Of a stretch of DNA of 64,000 nucleotides, positions 41,990 through 54,341 are shown piece by piece. The stretch's first letter is position 1. The number at the start of each line of letters is the position of its first letter. The notes under the pieces were generated by a model. The model had not been told where the DNA came from, did no database searches, and worked only from the letters and a program-made list of their open reading frames with translations. The DNA is taken from NCBI RefSeq assembly GCF_031143425.1, contig NC_090440.1, forward strand, positions 1,271,233,123 through 1,271,297,122, given 5' to 3'. The stretch is from Pleurodeles waltl. Its lineage: Eukaryota > Chordata > Amphibia > Caudata > Salamandridae. Both the position numbers and the translations under genes were made by a program.

Positions 41990-44060
41990 TTAGGACAGAG
42001 GGTTTGCTACAAAAAGGGCCATTTTTAGATTCTTCCTAAATTGATGTTCCGACGGTTCCTTGCGAAGCTCTGAAGGGAGGGAGTTCCAGAGCTGGGCAGC
42101 TTTAACCGAGAAGGAGTTGCCTTCCCAAGATCTCTTAGATCGGGCTATATGAACTTGCCGGGAGGTGGAAGACTGCAAAAATCTGGTTGGGACATGGACA
42201 GAAAAGCGATGTCTGAGAAAAAGGGGACCCTTGTTATGTAGGGCTTTGTGGACAAAACATAAGGCTTTAAATTGGATACACTGTTTTATGGGCAACCAAT
42301 GAAGTGCTACCAGAGCTGGCTTCGCAGAAAGATGTCTGGGTAGATTAGTGAGGAGTCTGGCTGCAGCATTCTGTACAACTTGAAGCTTTTTTACCACATA
42401 GTCCAGAGAGCTGAGAAATAGGGAGTTGCCATAATCAAGACGAGAGAGAATCAGAGCCTGAATGATGATTCTTCTGGCCATGGAAGGTAGAAGATTAAAA
42501 ATCTTCCTGAGAGATCTAAAAAGAAGAGCAATGAGTCTGTAATTGTCCAGGGAGATGGGATCAAGTTTGTTTTTTTTCAAAAGTGGTTTGATGACGGCGT
42601 GCTTAAAAGATTGAGGCAAAGAGCCCAAGGATAAAGAATGATTTTGAATTTTTGTCAGTGGCGGAACAATAATGTCTAAAGTCAGCGACAAAATGGGAGG
42701 AGGAGCGGGGTCAAGAGGAGAGCCAGATTTAACGTTAAGAAGAAAGTTGGTTACCAAAGCGTCTGTAAGAGGTTGGAAATTAGTTAATGTAATTCCAGAG
42801 AGAGAGGGATCAATGGACTGACAGTCCAGGGGTTCTTGAGGTGAAGAAGGAGGAAATGCAGAGTATATTTTAATGATTTTGTCCTGGAAATGAGCAGCTA
42901 ACAGATTACTATGTTTAATACATGCCTCTATAGGAGAGTCGATTTGAGAAGCCAGGGTAAGTTCTTTAAAAATCTGAAAGATTTATTTTTGGGAGTTAGA
43001 TGATTCTTCTATTCTGGTGCTATAGTAAGTAGTCAGGGCTGCTTTAATATTCTGATGGTAGTGTCTGATGGATTGCCTAAAAGCCTCCTTGGAGGGAAGG
43101 CTATAGTTCTTCCTCCAAATTCTTTCCAGTTTTTTACAATTCTTTTTAAGTTGTAACAGGAAAGGTGAGAACCAAGGATTAGTCTAGTGAATTGTTTTCT
43201 TTCATCTTGTTTTACTGGGCAAAACGGAGTCCAGGGAGGTAGAGATCCATTTATCAAACAACTCTGCAGTAGTCAAAGCCGAGTGATTATGGGTCATAGA
43301 AGAGGCACAAAGTGCATTATGCCATTCATTGGGCACCAATTTTGACCAGATTCGCCCCAATGTTTTAGTCCTGGGTTGCGCACCTAAAGAGTGCTTATAG
43401 GAGGGGGAAAACAACAAAAGGTAATGATCTGTCCAAAGTAGGGGCAGAGGGGTAAAAACTGCGAGATCAGGAGTGTTACTGAATATAAGGTCGATAGTGT
43501 GGCCTTTAAGGTGGGTGGGTCCAGTCAAATATTGGGTCAGGTCTAAAGCAGTCAGAAAAGCAAGTAAGGATTTGGCAGAAGAACAGTCTGCATTCCCGAA
43601 ATGGATATTAAAATCACTGAGAATGGTTAAATTGGGAGTTTTACAGATGAGGCTGGCCACAGCTTCAGGTAAGGTACTAAGAAGCTAACACAACAGCCCG
43701 GAGGCCGGTAAAGAAGGATTTCAGAAAAGGTGAAGGTGGGCGACAGATATAGTGAAAAAGTCATGCTCTCGCAACCCGGGATAACAAGTGTCGAAGTGAC
43801 ACATTTAATCGTTTTCTTGTGTATAATAGCAATGCCACCCCCTCTTGTGTGAGGTCTATCTACATGAACTATTGAATAAGTAGATGGTAAAGTTCTACAG
43901 ATATCGACAGATGAATTTTCCGTCAACCATGTTTCAGTAAGAAATAAAGTATCAGGTTGTTGATCTTCTAAAAGGGTGTAAATATGTAGGCAGTGTGCCG
44001 GCAAAGAGCGACAGTCGAGCAAAAACATTCTGCCTAATTGATGAGAAGAATTTTTAGAAG
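41990..44060 (-). pseudogene. LINE ORF2 remnant lacking the RT catalytic core
   Basis: From the right: an exonuclease/endonuclease domain with TLFLTETWLTENSSVDICR (about 43915), DRPHTRGGGIAIIHKKT (43830), YRPPG (43700) and ILSDFNIHFGNADC (43600), then HTIDLIFSNTP and TDHYLLLFS. After several frame changes, VIKPLLKKNKLDPISLDNYR (42545-42600) marks the RT N-terminus. This is followed immediately by FRSLRKIFNLLPSMARRIII and LSRLDYGNSLF, the C-terminal region. The fingers and palm with the active-site aspartates are absent. The C-terminal region then stays open to the stop at 41990. The junction lies near 42520. The usual gap between these blocks is several hundred residues. Confidence 0.8.
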
Positions 44061-44121
44061 GTGGGGAAGTAGTGGGTCTCCAAGAACAACTGGGGCATGG
44101 TGAGGGGTCACAAAACATAAA

Positions 44122-44301
44122 GGGGGTTATTACAACTTTGGAGGAGGTGTTAATCTGTCCCAAAAGTGACGGCTATACCACCAGCCGTATTACGAGTTCC
44201 ATAGGATATAATGGACTCGTAATACGGCTGGTGGTATATCCGTCACTTTACAGTCACTTTTGGGACGGATTAACACCTCCTCCAAAGTTGTAATATCCCC
44301 C
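44122..44301. mobile_element. Palindromic MITE, copy B (180 bp)
   Basis: It begins GGGGGTTATTACAACTTTGG, ends with the complement and folds along nearly its full length. It aligns with copy A at 23774-23943, including the CCACCAGCCGTATTACGAGT arm and the same centre in reverse orientation. It carries a small extra TTTACAGTCAC segment. AAA flanks both sides, a possible 3-bp target duplication. It sits in the 5' region of the LINE. Confidence 0.85.
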
Positions 44302-45174
44302 AAAAGTGTCTGTAGGGACAGCAGATGCCATAGGGGTTCTGAGTGCAGGTAATTGTGAGGGAGAATAGACCAACCTGTTAGTGTCAGAAGGAACAGCATC
44401 TCTGGGCTCTGGGCTCTTCTGGGCCGTGGACAGGCGCAGACGGCTTGCCTCTGGCGCGCGTGCTGAGCGCGTCCGGTGCGCACTTCTGCTGCGCGCATCC
44501 ACTGCACGCATCCGCTGCGCGGCCAGTGAACAGAAGGCCCTAAATACCCCATCTGGGGAAAGCCCAAGCCGGGAGATCTAGCGGCTAAACCGCTAACAAA
44601 AATGGCAGCCGGAGATGGCTTTGCGAGCAGAAAAGAAATGGAAGCTGCCGGAAACCACTGAACACGGGCACCGGCAGCTCCTAAAGTAAATAAATTGGAA
44701 AACAATGTCAGAAAAATGCCCCCGAAATATAAAATGTTAAAAAATAGAATGCCCAAAAAATTATGTAAAATAGCACCCATAAACAGTAAAAAAAACACAA
44801 ATGTTATAAAGATCAGTTAAAAATGAGAGCCCAGCAAGGCCTGCGTGGATCATGGTAGCACCAGGAGGTCCGTCTGTGCTGACAGGATCGACGCATTGCT
44901 CTCCTGCGGAGAGAAGAAACAGCGCGCACAAACCCGGTGAAAGGAGAAATGGCGCACGGTCCCGCTCGTTAGTGGAATGAATGCATGGCAAGCCCTTTTT
45001 GACGCGCACTCGACCGTGCAGGGTTATTTTTGACACGCCCAAGGTACTTTTTCATGCTGACAGCATTAGTGTGTGTTTAAAACTACTTAAAGACTCTTTT
45101 TGCATTTTTATTGATAACTTGACTTGTGTATTGTGGATTTTTGTCATTGTGGTCTTGTTTTGTTTAGATACATA

Positions 45175-45804
45175 GGTGGTCATTCTGACCCTGGCGGTCT
45201 TTGACCGCCAGGGCGGAGGACCGCGGGAGCACCGCCGACAGGCCGGCGGTGCTCCAATGGGGATTCCGACCGCGGCGGTAAAGCCGCGGTCGGACCGGCA
45301 CCACTGGCGGGGTCCCGCCAGTGTACCGCGGCCCCATTGAATCCTCCGCGGCGGTGCAGCTTGCTGCACCGCCGCGGGGATTCCGACCCCCCCTACCGCC
45401 ATCCAGATCCCGGCGGTCGGACCGCCGAGATCCGGATGGCGGTAGGGGGGGTCGCGGGGCCCCTGGGGGCCCCTGCAGTGCCCATGCCACTGGCATGGGC
45501 ATTGCAGGGGCCCCCGTAAGAGGGCCCCTACATGTATTTCACTGTCTGCTGCGCAGACAGTGAAATACGCGACGGGTGCAACTGCACCCGTCGCACAGCT
45601 TCCACTCCGCCGGCTCGATTCCGAGCCGGCTTCATCGTGGAAGCCTCTTTCCCACTGGGCTGGCTGGCGGTCTGAAGGAGACCGCCCGCCAGCCCAGCGG
45701 GAAAGTCAGAATTACCGCCGCGGTCTTTCGACCGCGGAACGGTAACCTGACGGCGGGACTTTGGCGGGCGGCCTCCGCCGCCCGCCAAGGTCAGAATGAG
45801 GGCC
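45175..45804. mobile_element. GC-rich serial-hairpin element (630 bp) with Harbinger-type ends
   Basis: The ends GGTGGTCATTCTGACC and GGTCAGAATGAGGGCC are inverted copies, with ATA on both sides (45172-45174 and 45805-45807). Almost the whole interior is a row of about 13 separate hairpins: 45189-45213, 45226-45255, 45265-45294, 45302-45323, 45346-45377, 45387-45451, 45465-45515, 45534-45568, 45569-45594, 45598-45644, 45648-45704, 45712-45745 and 45761-45788. Stems run from 9 to 26 bp, most of them perfect, with short loops. It has no coding capacity. The many overlapping GC-rich ORFs are chance. Confidence 0.85.
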
Positions 45805-46330
45805 ATATTTCTTATGTGTCTAAACTAGTGTTGTGTCATTTTGTAGTGTTTTCATTAAGTTACTGTGTGTTTTGGTACAAATACTTTACACCTAGCACTC
45901 TGAAGTTAAGCCTACTGCTCTGCCAAGCTACCAAGGAGGTAAGCAGGGGTTAGCTGAGGGTGATTCTCTTTTACTCTGACTAGAGTGAGGGTCCTTGCTT
46001 GAACAGGGGACACCCTGACTGTCAACCAAAGACCCCATTTTTAACACTCATCCATCCAATTATCTTCATTTTGGTGTCTAAAATTATATAAAAATCTGCT
46101 TTATGTTTATACATTAATGTCAGATGTCTTTTGAGTCATGTCAATTACTTATGGTCCATGTTGGTACTCTGAAATGCTTAACACATGTTCCTTAGTAATG
46201 CCTGTCTGCTCTGTGCCGAGTTAGGGATTTATTAGTGTGAATCTAAAGGATTTATTGGGGGCGGGTTATGTGAAGGTATTACATAGTGAAGTCTAAACTG
46301 CATAATTTCATAATACCCCACTTTCCTACA

Positions 46331-49300
46331 TTCATTATACAAATACTTCCATGTCATAGTCTTTACAAATGAGGTCATCCCCACCTCTGAACAGGAATTT
46401 CTACTGCTCCAGTTCTGAGATGCTGACTGTGCTGATCCTTTCAAGGTGTTCCAATAGAGGAGAAAAAGGATTTCAAGCACATTTAGAAATACCTAAGCAA
46501 TCCTGAGACAAAAATCATGATAAGGCAGGCAGGTTATAAGGACTGATGCATGGATGAGTGGCATTAAGTGTAATGTAAATTATGAATTAGTAATCAAGAC
46601 ATTACCAACATGCCTGTCTTCCTTGTTTTAGTCCTTAGTTATCAGGAATGCCTATGCAGTAACAAGCTCCTCCCTCTGTAAATGTAAACCCATCAAAAAT
46701 GAAGATGTGCTGCTACCAACAAATACCATCAATTACTGTATTGTTGCCAATAGAACACCTCTCACAGCAGGAGAAGCATCTATGGCCAGCAAATCTAATC
46801 GGACCAGGTCGCAGCCCAGCAAATGTCTTGAAGAACTATCTTATGCATATCTGCTCCAGAAGTTGGTGAGGCCTAAATAATTGCTATAAACCAACTAACC
46901 TAATGGACTTTCAATGTCAACAAATTCTACTCAAACACTGAGGACCCAGGCCTAGAAGCCCCACACCCCTTTGACCAGCAACAATTTACCAATCAACTGC
47001 TTCCTTTCTCAATATATTCATGTGCATTCTTTTTTCAGTGGCCACTCCTGCTTTGCCACTACTTTATCTCATCTAACTCATTTGCACAGCATTTCACCTC
47101 TGATAGTTTTGCAGAGATTTTCATACAATCTCCTTATCCCACTGGCCTTCAAGATCAATCAGAAGCCTAACTTTTTCAAACGTGAGCTGTTCTCCAAACA
47201 GTTGTGTTTATTGTATATTGAATGTCAATGGAATTGGACCTCCATTTCACATGAAATTAACACAATACCACACGCAACCACATACATACATCATACCACA
47301 TCTTTCACAAATCCAGGCCCTTTATACTCATACATTATATAAACAAAACCATACCTGGATATTATGCTTCAGGAAGCCCACACATCTCTATAATGAGTTA
47401 TCTCCACTGCCAAAATTAACCTCTTACTCCTCTCTCATCTCATCGTATCCAGTTCTCCATAGTTTTTCTTTGAAAACCAAAACACGGTTTTAGACTTCCT
47501 GCATATTACTACATCAACCATTAGACTTTAGCACTGAAATCCAAACACAAATACCAAAGAGCACAAACTCCTCATTGAACACCTTCTCCCTGACCTTTCC
47601 CTTACTACCACATATTTTCTCTTTTTTTCACTTGACCTCATCCTCTTGTCTTTCATCTCACAGGTTCACTGGAACATGCCTTTCTGGCTACACTCTATCA
47701 CACATGTCTATCACCATGTCTTTGCTTATGTGTACCAGCACTGCCCCTACCCCAATGGAATATGAAAATATGCCCATAAATTGCTTATCTCCTACATAGC
47801 ACGAGCAAACAATGCTATTTTACTCAATTGCCGCTTGACTGATTCCATTAAATCATTTAAGAATGCCCACTAATAAGCTGATGGCCTCTTTCCTTCATTC
47901 AATGAAAACCTATATCCAAGTTCTCGATGCCCACCTCCAATTGCATTCTCAGACAATCAAATCCCTCCTCTACCTAATATGCTCTCACACCACCTTAAAC
48001 AATTAGGTTACTTCTCATACAAGAACATAGTAAGATGAACCACTCAAAGCACTCTCCTCTCCAACTTATTCTTAGACAGATCACACCTTCCCATACCTCT
48101 GAACTACTGACCCCTGTCTGACATCATCAAGTGAATGGATGCCATTCTCTAATCAATACATACCTCCTGCATTTCGCTTGCCCTTTTACTCCCAATAAAA
48201 TGATAAAACTCCCTCATTCGATCCACTGACATAGACATTCACCTTAACCTACTCTTTAATCCGTTGAAAACTCTCAAGTTCAGAGCCAAACTTCTTCAAA
48301 CATCTGTGAAAATACATCTTCTCAAAAGGCCACCAATGACCAAATCACTTAATCTAACCCCAACCTATTTCACATCTGACATATTTCTACAACCTTCAAA
48401 AATTATACTTCACTCATTTGTTAAAACTGGGATGGCTCAAACTTCATCTCTTCCACCTAAGGAAATTAGCTCATTCAAGTGTGATTGTATTCTCTCCACA
48501 GAGTCTGGTCTCACCGTTGTCCAAACTTATGGTACATCAAATCACAAATTTGTGGCCCTTACCACCTAAAACTCCTCCACTTTCTCCTCATTTGGGATCA
48601 TGGTCACAGTCCTGGTCATTTTCAACCCAGATCCTCTTTGGTCACTCCAGTGTGCTCCACTAATTTCCACTTCATTCAGCTCTCAGAAGGTGCCATAAAA
48701 GGGTTGCACCTGGTCTTATCCTTATCAGATTCACTTTGTGACATAATATAATTTTATTTTCATTGAATCTATTTTATTTTGGCACCCGCATATTCTCCTG
48801 TCTTACCTTCGGTGTCTAGGACTGAATTACTGCCACCATTCACTGAATAATTAGTCACTCATTCATATTGAACTCTGCCGAATTCAGCCCCTTAGGTGTC
48901 ACAGAATCCAGAATCAGTGTTCCTTTCAATCATCAATAACTTATAATACTGCTAAGCTCTAACGTACTAAGCTTGAATTAACCACCCTTTTTCTGTGATA
49001 ACCCCTCTATAAAAGTGCTCAGTTTTGCCAATTGTAGGCTTTTTATTTAGTTCATACCAACTCCTACTATTGAACTGAAAAAAATTCACACACCTCCATA
49101 TACACGGTCGTATTCATGAATTTATGATCCTTGGTCTGTTCTTCAAGTCCATTAATGACATGGCATCTTTCTGTCAGCCATCATCAACTTCTACTGCACA
49201 GCCACGACCCTCCGCTCAGCTGGGCATGTTCCCTAGCCACCCACTGGTGTGCCAAGACCCAATTTAGAACTTCTTCTCCCCCGCCCTGAGCTGTGTTCTT

Positions 49301-50323
49301 CACGAGAATGTTTTCACTACTCTTTCAGCATTGACTTAAAAAAGCACTCCAGGCCCAGCACTCTACCCTTCACAGGAATGTTGTTGAAATGTTTGCATGC
49401 TTATACCGCTCACAGCTTACAGCATCCTTCCCCATCAAAACCCTTACATTTATGTAGCAGGTCTAATACATATTTTCAGTACAATCTTGTTGGAAATATC
49501 CTACTCGTGAAAATTAATACACGTTTGTTAACTTTATTTAATTGAAGTAAAAGTGACTCTTACGACCGTGCCTCCTGTTAATGTAAAGCGTGTCGCGTTC
49601 AAGCTTGCCCATTCTCTGAGTTTGTGACTGTCGCCATCAAGAGGATAAATAGCAAGGGATATGTGAAAGCTAGTTTGGAAAGGGAAGGTCAGTGACTAAA
49701 GGCCTGAAGGGCATCAGGGACTCATTACACATGTGCTTACATTGACATCAGTCCCACTTTATTGTCGTACAGCTATGCTTCTGGACAATCTATGCTATTT
49801 TGGAACTAGGTCACTGTCACGCAGGGATGAGTCCAGTCCAGATGGAATGAACCTCGTCCTCGGGAGCTCTATTGAAGTGTTTAGAACATTGGCAATGTTT
49901 CCAGATTGCGAGAACAGCCTCGTCTGGGAGAAGACATGCAGATGAACATTTGTTTGATGGGAAAAGAATAATCAGGACAGAGAAAATGTTGCATTTATTG
50001 AAACAATTAACAACGTCCAGCTGTAGCTGTCATTAGCGGAATGTTCTTTGCTATAGTTAGAAATTGAAAGGGAAAAGTTGAGTAAGAGCGCATATGTCTG
50101 TGCTTTCACAGAGATGGAGGCAACTGAGGACATATTGCAACACAAACAACGTTATTAAATATTTTAATATTAGTTATTATGAATATTCGAAATGCTATTC
50201 TTTCGGAGCTGGGTGTCAAGACGTTTTTAAATCTCAAAGTAAACCCAAAAGACCGCTTAAAATGACTACCCTGGTAAAAAATAAACATTTGATCAGTGCC
50301 TCCCAATGAAAACAAGTGTATTT
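46331..50323. other. Unassigned sequence, pyrimidine-rich on plus strand
   Basis: I recognise no gene. From about 46980 to 49500 the plus strand is strongly C/T/A-rich with many short Ser/Thr/Leu/Pro-rich ORFs, a compositional effect. The stretch could be a decayed retroelement, but no RT, endonuclease or LTR motif is readable. Confidence 0.35.
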
Positions 50324-51379
50324 TTAACCCCTTCGCTGCCAGCCCTTTTCCTCCTCAGGTGCCAGGCCTTTTTTTTGGCTATTTGGGGTAGTTTGTGCTT
50401 AGGCCCTCATAACTGTCCACATAAGCTACCCACGCCATATTTGTGTCCTTTTTTTCCAATATCCAACGGAATCTGGAGGTATCCATAGTTTGCGGATTCC
50501 CCTGAAGAAGACCAAGACATTAACCAAAATACAGCAAAAATGTTGTTTTTTAAAAATAAAATGAGAAAAAAGGGCTGCAGAAGGAGGCTTGTGGTTTTTT
50601 CCCTGAAAATGGCTTGCTGTGCTAAAATCACCATCTTCCCAGATTTCAGGAACAGGCTGACTTGAATCAGAAAACTACATTTTTTAACATAATTTTGGCA
50701 TTTTACTGGGCCTTACCGCTTTTTTACAATTTTTTGTGCTTTTAGCCTTCTTCCAGTTAGTGACAGAAATAAGTATGAAACCAATGCTAGATACCAAAAA
50801 GCTAAACATTTCTCCAAAGTAGACAAAATTCTGAATTCACCAAGGGGTCATTTGTGTAGATCCTACAAGGTTTTCCTACAGAAAAAAACAGCTGAAATAA
50901 AAAAATATTGAAATTGAGGTTTAAAAAACAGTAATTTTTCTCCACGTTGTACTTTGTAACTTTTTCCTGCGATGACAGATTTTTCAAAGTAAAATACCGT
51001 TATGTCTGCTGGTCTCTTCTGGTTGTGGGGTTATATAGGGCTTGTAGGTTTATCAACCGTAGGTACCCAGATCCAGTAAATGAGCTGCACCTTGCAGTGG
51101 GTTTTCCTTGTATACTGGGACTACAGCAATTCATTTGGTGAAAGATAAAGACTGAAAAATAGGTATAAAGGAAACCTTTGTATTTCCAAAATGGGCACAA
51201 GATAAGGTGTTGAGAAGCGGTGATTATTTGCACATTTCTGAATTCCGGTGTCTCGATACTAGCATGTGAATTTCAGGGCATGTCTCAAATAGACATCTTT
51301 TTTACACACTGTCTTACGTTTGGAACGAAAAAATGCAGAGAAAGACAAGGGGCAATAAAACTTGTTCTGCTATTCTGTG

Positions 51380-53800
51380 TTCCACTAAGTCTCCCAATAA
51401 AAATAGTACCTCACTTGTGTGGGTAGGCCTAATGCCTGCGACAGGAAACGTAACATGGACACATGAAATTTTTCCATTGAAAACTGATGTGTTTTTTGGA
51501 AAGTGCCTAGCTGTGGATTTTGGCCTCTAGCGTAGCCGGCACCTAAGGAAACCTACCAAACATGTGCATTTTTTAAACCTAGACACCTAGAGGAATCCAA
51601 GATGGGGTGACTTGTGGGGCTCTCACCACGTTCTGTTAGCCAGAATCCTTTGCAAACCTCAAAATTTGGCTAGAAAAACACTTTTTTTCTCACATTTTGG
51701 TGACAGAAAGTTCATGGAATCCGAGAGGAGCCACAAATTTCCTTCCACCCAGCATTCCCCCAAGTCTCCCGATAAAAATAGTACCTCACTTGTGAGGGTA
51801 GGGCTAGTGCTAGCGACAGAAAATGCCCCAAAACACAGCATGGACACATCACATTTTCCCAAAGAAAACAGAGCTGTTTTTTGCAAAGTTCCTAGCTGTG
51901 GATTTTGGCCTCTAGCTCAGCCAGCACTTAGGGAAACCTACCAAATCTGTGCATTTTGTAAAACTAAACACCTAGGGGAATCCAAGATAGGGTGACTAGT
52001 GGGGCTCTCACCAGGTTCTGTAACCCAGAATCCTTTGCAAACCTCAACAATTTGGCTAAAAAAAACTTTGTTTTTCACATTTCGGTGACAGAAAGTTCTG
52101 AAATCTGAGAGGAGCCACAAATTTCCTTCCATCCAGCATTTCCTCAAGTCTCCTGATAAAAATAGTACCTCACTTGTGAGGGTAGGCCTAGTGCCCGTGA
52201 CAGGAAATTCCCCAAAGCACAACGTGGACACATCACATTTTCCCAAAAAAAACAGAGCTGTTTTTTGCAAAGTGCCTAGCTGTGGAATTTGGCCTCTAGC
52301 CCAGCCTGCACCTAGAGAAACCTACCAAACCTGTGCATTTTTTAAAACTAGACACCTAGGGGACTCCAGGATGGGGTGACTTGTGTGGCTCTCACCAGGT
52401 TCTGTTACCCATAATCCTGTGCAAATGTCAAAATTTGGCAACAAAAACACTTTTTCCTCACATTTCAATGACAGAAAGTTCTGGAACCTGAGAGTAGCCA
52501 CAAATTTCCTTCCAACTAGCTTTCCCCCAAGTCACCTAATAAAAATGGTACCTTACTTGTGTGGGTAGGCCTGGTGCTTGCGACAGGAAATGCCCCAAAA
52601 CACACTGTAGACACATCACATTTTCCCAAAAAAAACAGAGCTGTTTTTTGCAAAGTGCCTAGCTGTGGATTTTGGCCTCTAGCTCTGCCGGCACCCATGT
52701 AAACCTACCAAACCTGTGCATTTTTTAAAACTAGACACGTAGGGGAATCCAATATGGGGTGACTTGTGGGGCTCTCACTAGGTTCTGTTACCCAGAATCC
52801 TTTGCAAACCTCAAAATGTGGCTAAAAATCCCTTTTTCCTCACATTTTGGTGACAGAATGTTCTGGAATCTGAAAGGATCAACACATTTCTTTCTACCCA
52901 GCGTTCCCCCAATTTTCCTGATTAAAAATGGTATCTCAGTTCTGTGGGTATGCCTAGTGCCTCCGAAAGGAAATAGACCAAAATACTATGTGGACACATC
53001 AAAATTATCAAATACAAAACTATCTGTTTTTGCGGGGGGCCTGCGTTTTTTGTCCTGGGCTCAGCAGCCATATAGGGAAATCTACCAAACCCAAACATTT
53101 CTGAAAACTAGACACCTGAGGGTGTCCAGGGAGGTGTGACTTGAATGGATGCCCCATTGTTGTCTTACCCAGAATCCTTAGCAAACCTAATAATTTGGCC
53201 CAAAAAAACACTGTTTCCTCACATTTCGGTGACAGAAAGTTCTGGATCCTGAAAGGAGCCACAAATTTCCTTAAACCCAGCATTCCTCCAAGTCTCCCAA
53301 TAAAAATTACACCTCACTTGTGTGGGTTCCCCAGGTGCCTGCAACATAAAAAAAGCCAAAAACCTGTAGCGATTGAGGAGATAGCACAGCGAGTTGATAA
53401 GCACATATTTTTCTTTTATACATCTTTAGGCTAACTCTGCTTTGGGGACCCACACAAGTGAGGTATCATTTTACTTGGGAGACTGTGTGGAACGCTGGGT
53501 GGTAAGACAATTTTTGCTAGAGCGGTGATCCTACAAAGAAAAGTGAGGAAAATATGCGTTTTTAAGCAACTTGAGGTTTGCAGAGGAGTCTGAGTAAGAA
53601 AATGTTGGGGGATCCATGCAAGCCACACCTACCTGGACTCCTTGGGGTATCTAGTTTTACAAAATGTCTGGGTTTGGTAGGTTTCCCTAGATGTAAGCTG
53701 CACCCGGACCAAAAACATAGGTGCCCCTACCCCCCAAACACAGGTAGTTTTGTAATAGATCATTTTGATGTGTCCACATACTTCTTTGATGTTCCAAACA
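51380..53800. repeat. Tandem array of about 380-bp units ending in one inverted unit
   Basis: The marker AGTCTCCCGATAAAAATAGT (with variants) recurs at about 51389, 51764, 52146, 52527, 52910 and 53289, a spacing of 375-383 bp. Units share AGCTGTGGATTTTGGCCTCTAG, GAAACCTACCAAACCTGTGC and CCAGAATCCTTTGCAAACCTC. From about 53436 to 53800 a further unit appears in reverse complement (for example GAGGTTTGC, GTCTGGGTTTGGTAGG), so the array ends in a large inverted repeat. ORFs in the array are artefacts. Confidence 0.9.
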
Positions 53801-54341
53801 CTAAAATTGTGAAAAGAAACACATTTAGGTTATGTTAAAAAGACCCCTCTCCCACCAACCAAGATGGTGGCATGCTTCATCATCAAGGTTCCACCCGAGA
53901 CACCTAGCGTGTCACAGGTGTGCTGCGACGCCTGATTACAGTGGAGCAGGTTTGGGAATTTTTACCACACATACTGGTTGGATTTGGCACGAGGGTGAGT
54001 GATGGATCAATAGATCAAATTTTATCAGAAAGAGATTTCACAAAAATGAAATGCACTGTTAATAACTGAAAGGCCAAAAAACTGAACCAGTCACTCACAA
54101 CTCGTGAGATGTAAAGCCACGACAAGGCATCAACCACTTTACAGCCCATTCACACACCTTTCAAACATGACATGCACAAGGCCCTTCACTCCACCAGCCA
54201 CGGGAGCCAGCACATTACAACACTCGCATCGACAGACAGCGCCACTCAAAGGCCAATCACTTACATACGCCCACATGGCTGATACAGCATTAACACCATC
54301 TGATGGGAGTGTGTGGACTGGTGTTTGGCTGACACCGCCAG

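Larger units (their letters stand above)
41895..44800 (-). mobile_element. CR1/L2-like LINE, RT-deleted derivative, inserted in the 3' LTR
   Basis: On the minus strand the element runs from a CpG-rich 5' region (about 44300-44640), through an endonuclease ORF, to a 3' end with an (ACTAA)-type short-repeat tail at 41895-41920. The right boundary is estimated, because target duplications could not be matched. It contains a palindromic MITE at 44122-44301. The left part (41895 outward) abuts LTR sequence. Confidence 0.75.
33497..46330 (+). mobile_element. Gmr1-like Ty3/Gypsy retrotransposon with nested insertions
   Basis: Two LTRs in direct orientation bracket a decayed gag-pol. Their last 300 bp (34198-34494 and 46045-46330) align well and both end CCCCACTTTCCTACA. 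Their starts also align (33501 and 39797: TAGGAA, then TTTGTATGGCCAC). The domain order is gag, protease, integrase, RT, RNase H, then the 3' LTR. An integrase before the RT is diagnostic of the Gmr1 group, which was described in deuterostomes as a Ty3/Gypsy lineage with a Ty1/copia-like pol order. Nested elements lie at 37546-38479, 41895-44800 and 45175-45804. Confidence 0.8.
39794..46330 (+). repeat. 3' LTR of the Gmr1-like element, expanded by insertions
   Basis: It starts TGTAGGAAAGTGCC and ends GGGG(T)-type CACTTTCCTACA, and the outer 12 bases are inverted copies. Removing the LINE (about 41895-44800) and the GC-rich element (45175-45804) leaves about 3 kb, unusually long for an LTR. 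A GGGTGGAGG purine stretch at 39750 may be the polypurine tract. The ORFs within (for example 41357-41869) have no domain match and look like LTR sequence. A transcription start and poly(A) site are not identified. Confidence 0.7.

Noticed and set aside
44190..45563. Overlapping Arg/Ala/Pro-rich ORFs on both strands
   Set aside because: Chance open frames in the CpG-rich LINE 5' region and the GC-rich hairpin element.
47000..48750. Ser/Thr/Leu-rich ORFs that might be a decayed retroelement
   Set aside because: No RT, endonuclease or gag motif could be read; the composition alone produces such frames.
51600..53440. Repeated ORFs of 60-127 residues on both strands
   Set aside because: Each is a unit of the 380-bp array; stops recur at the same place in each unit.
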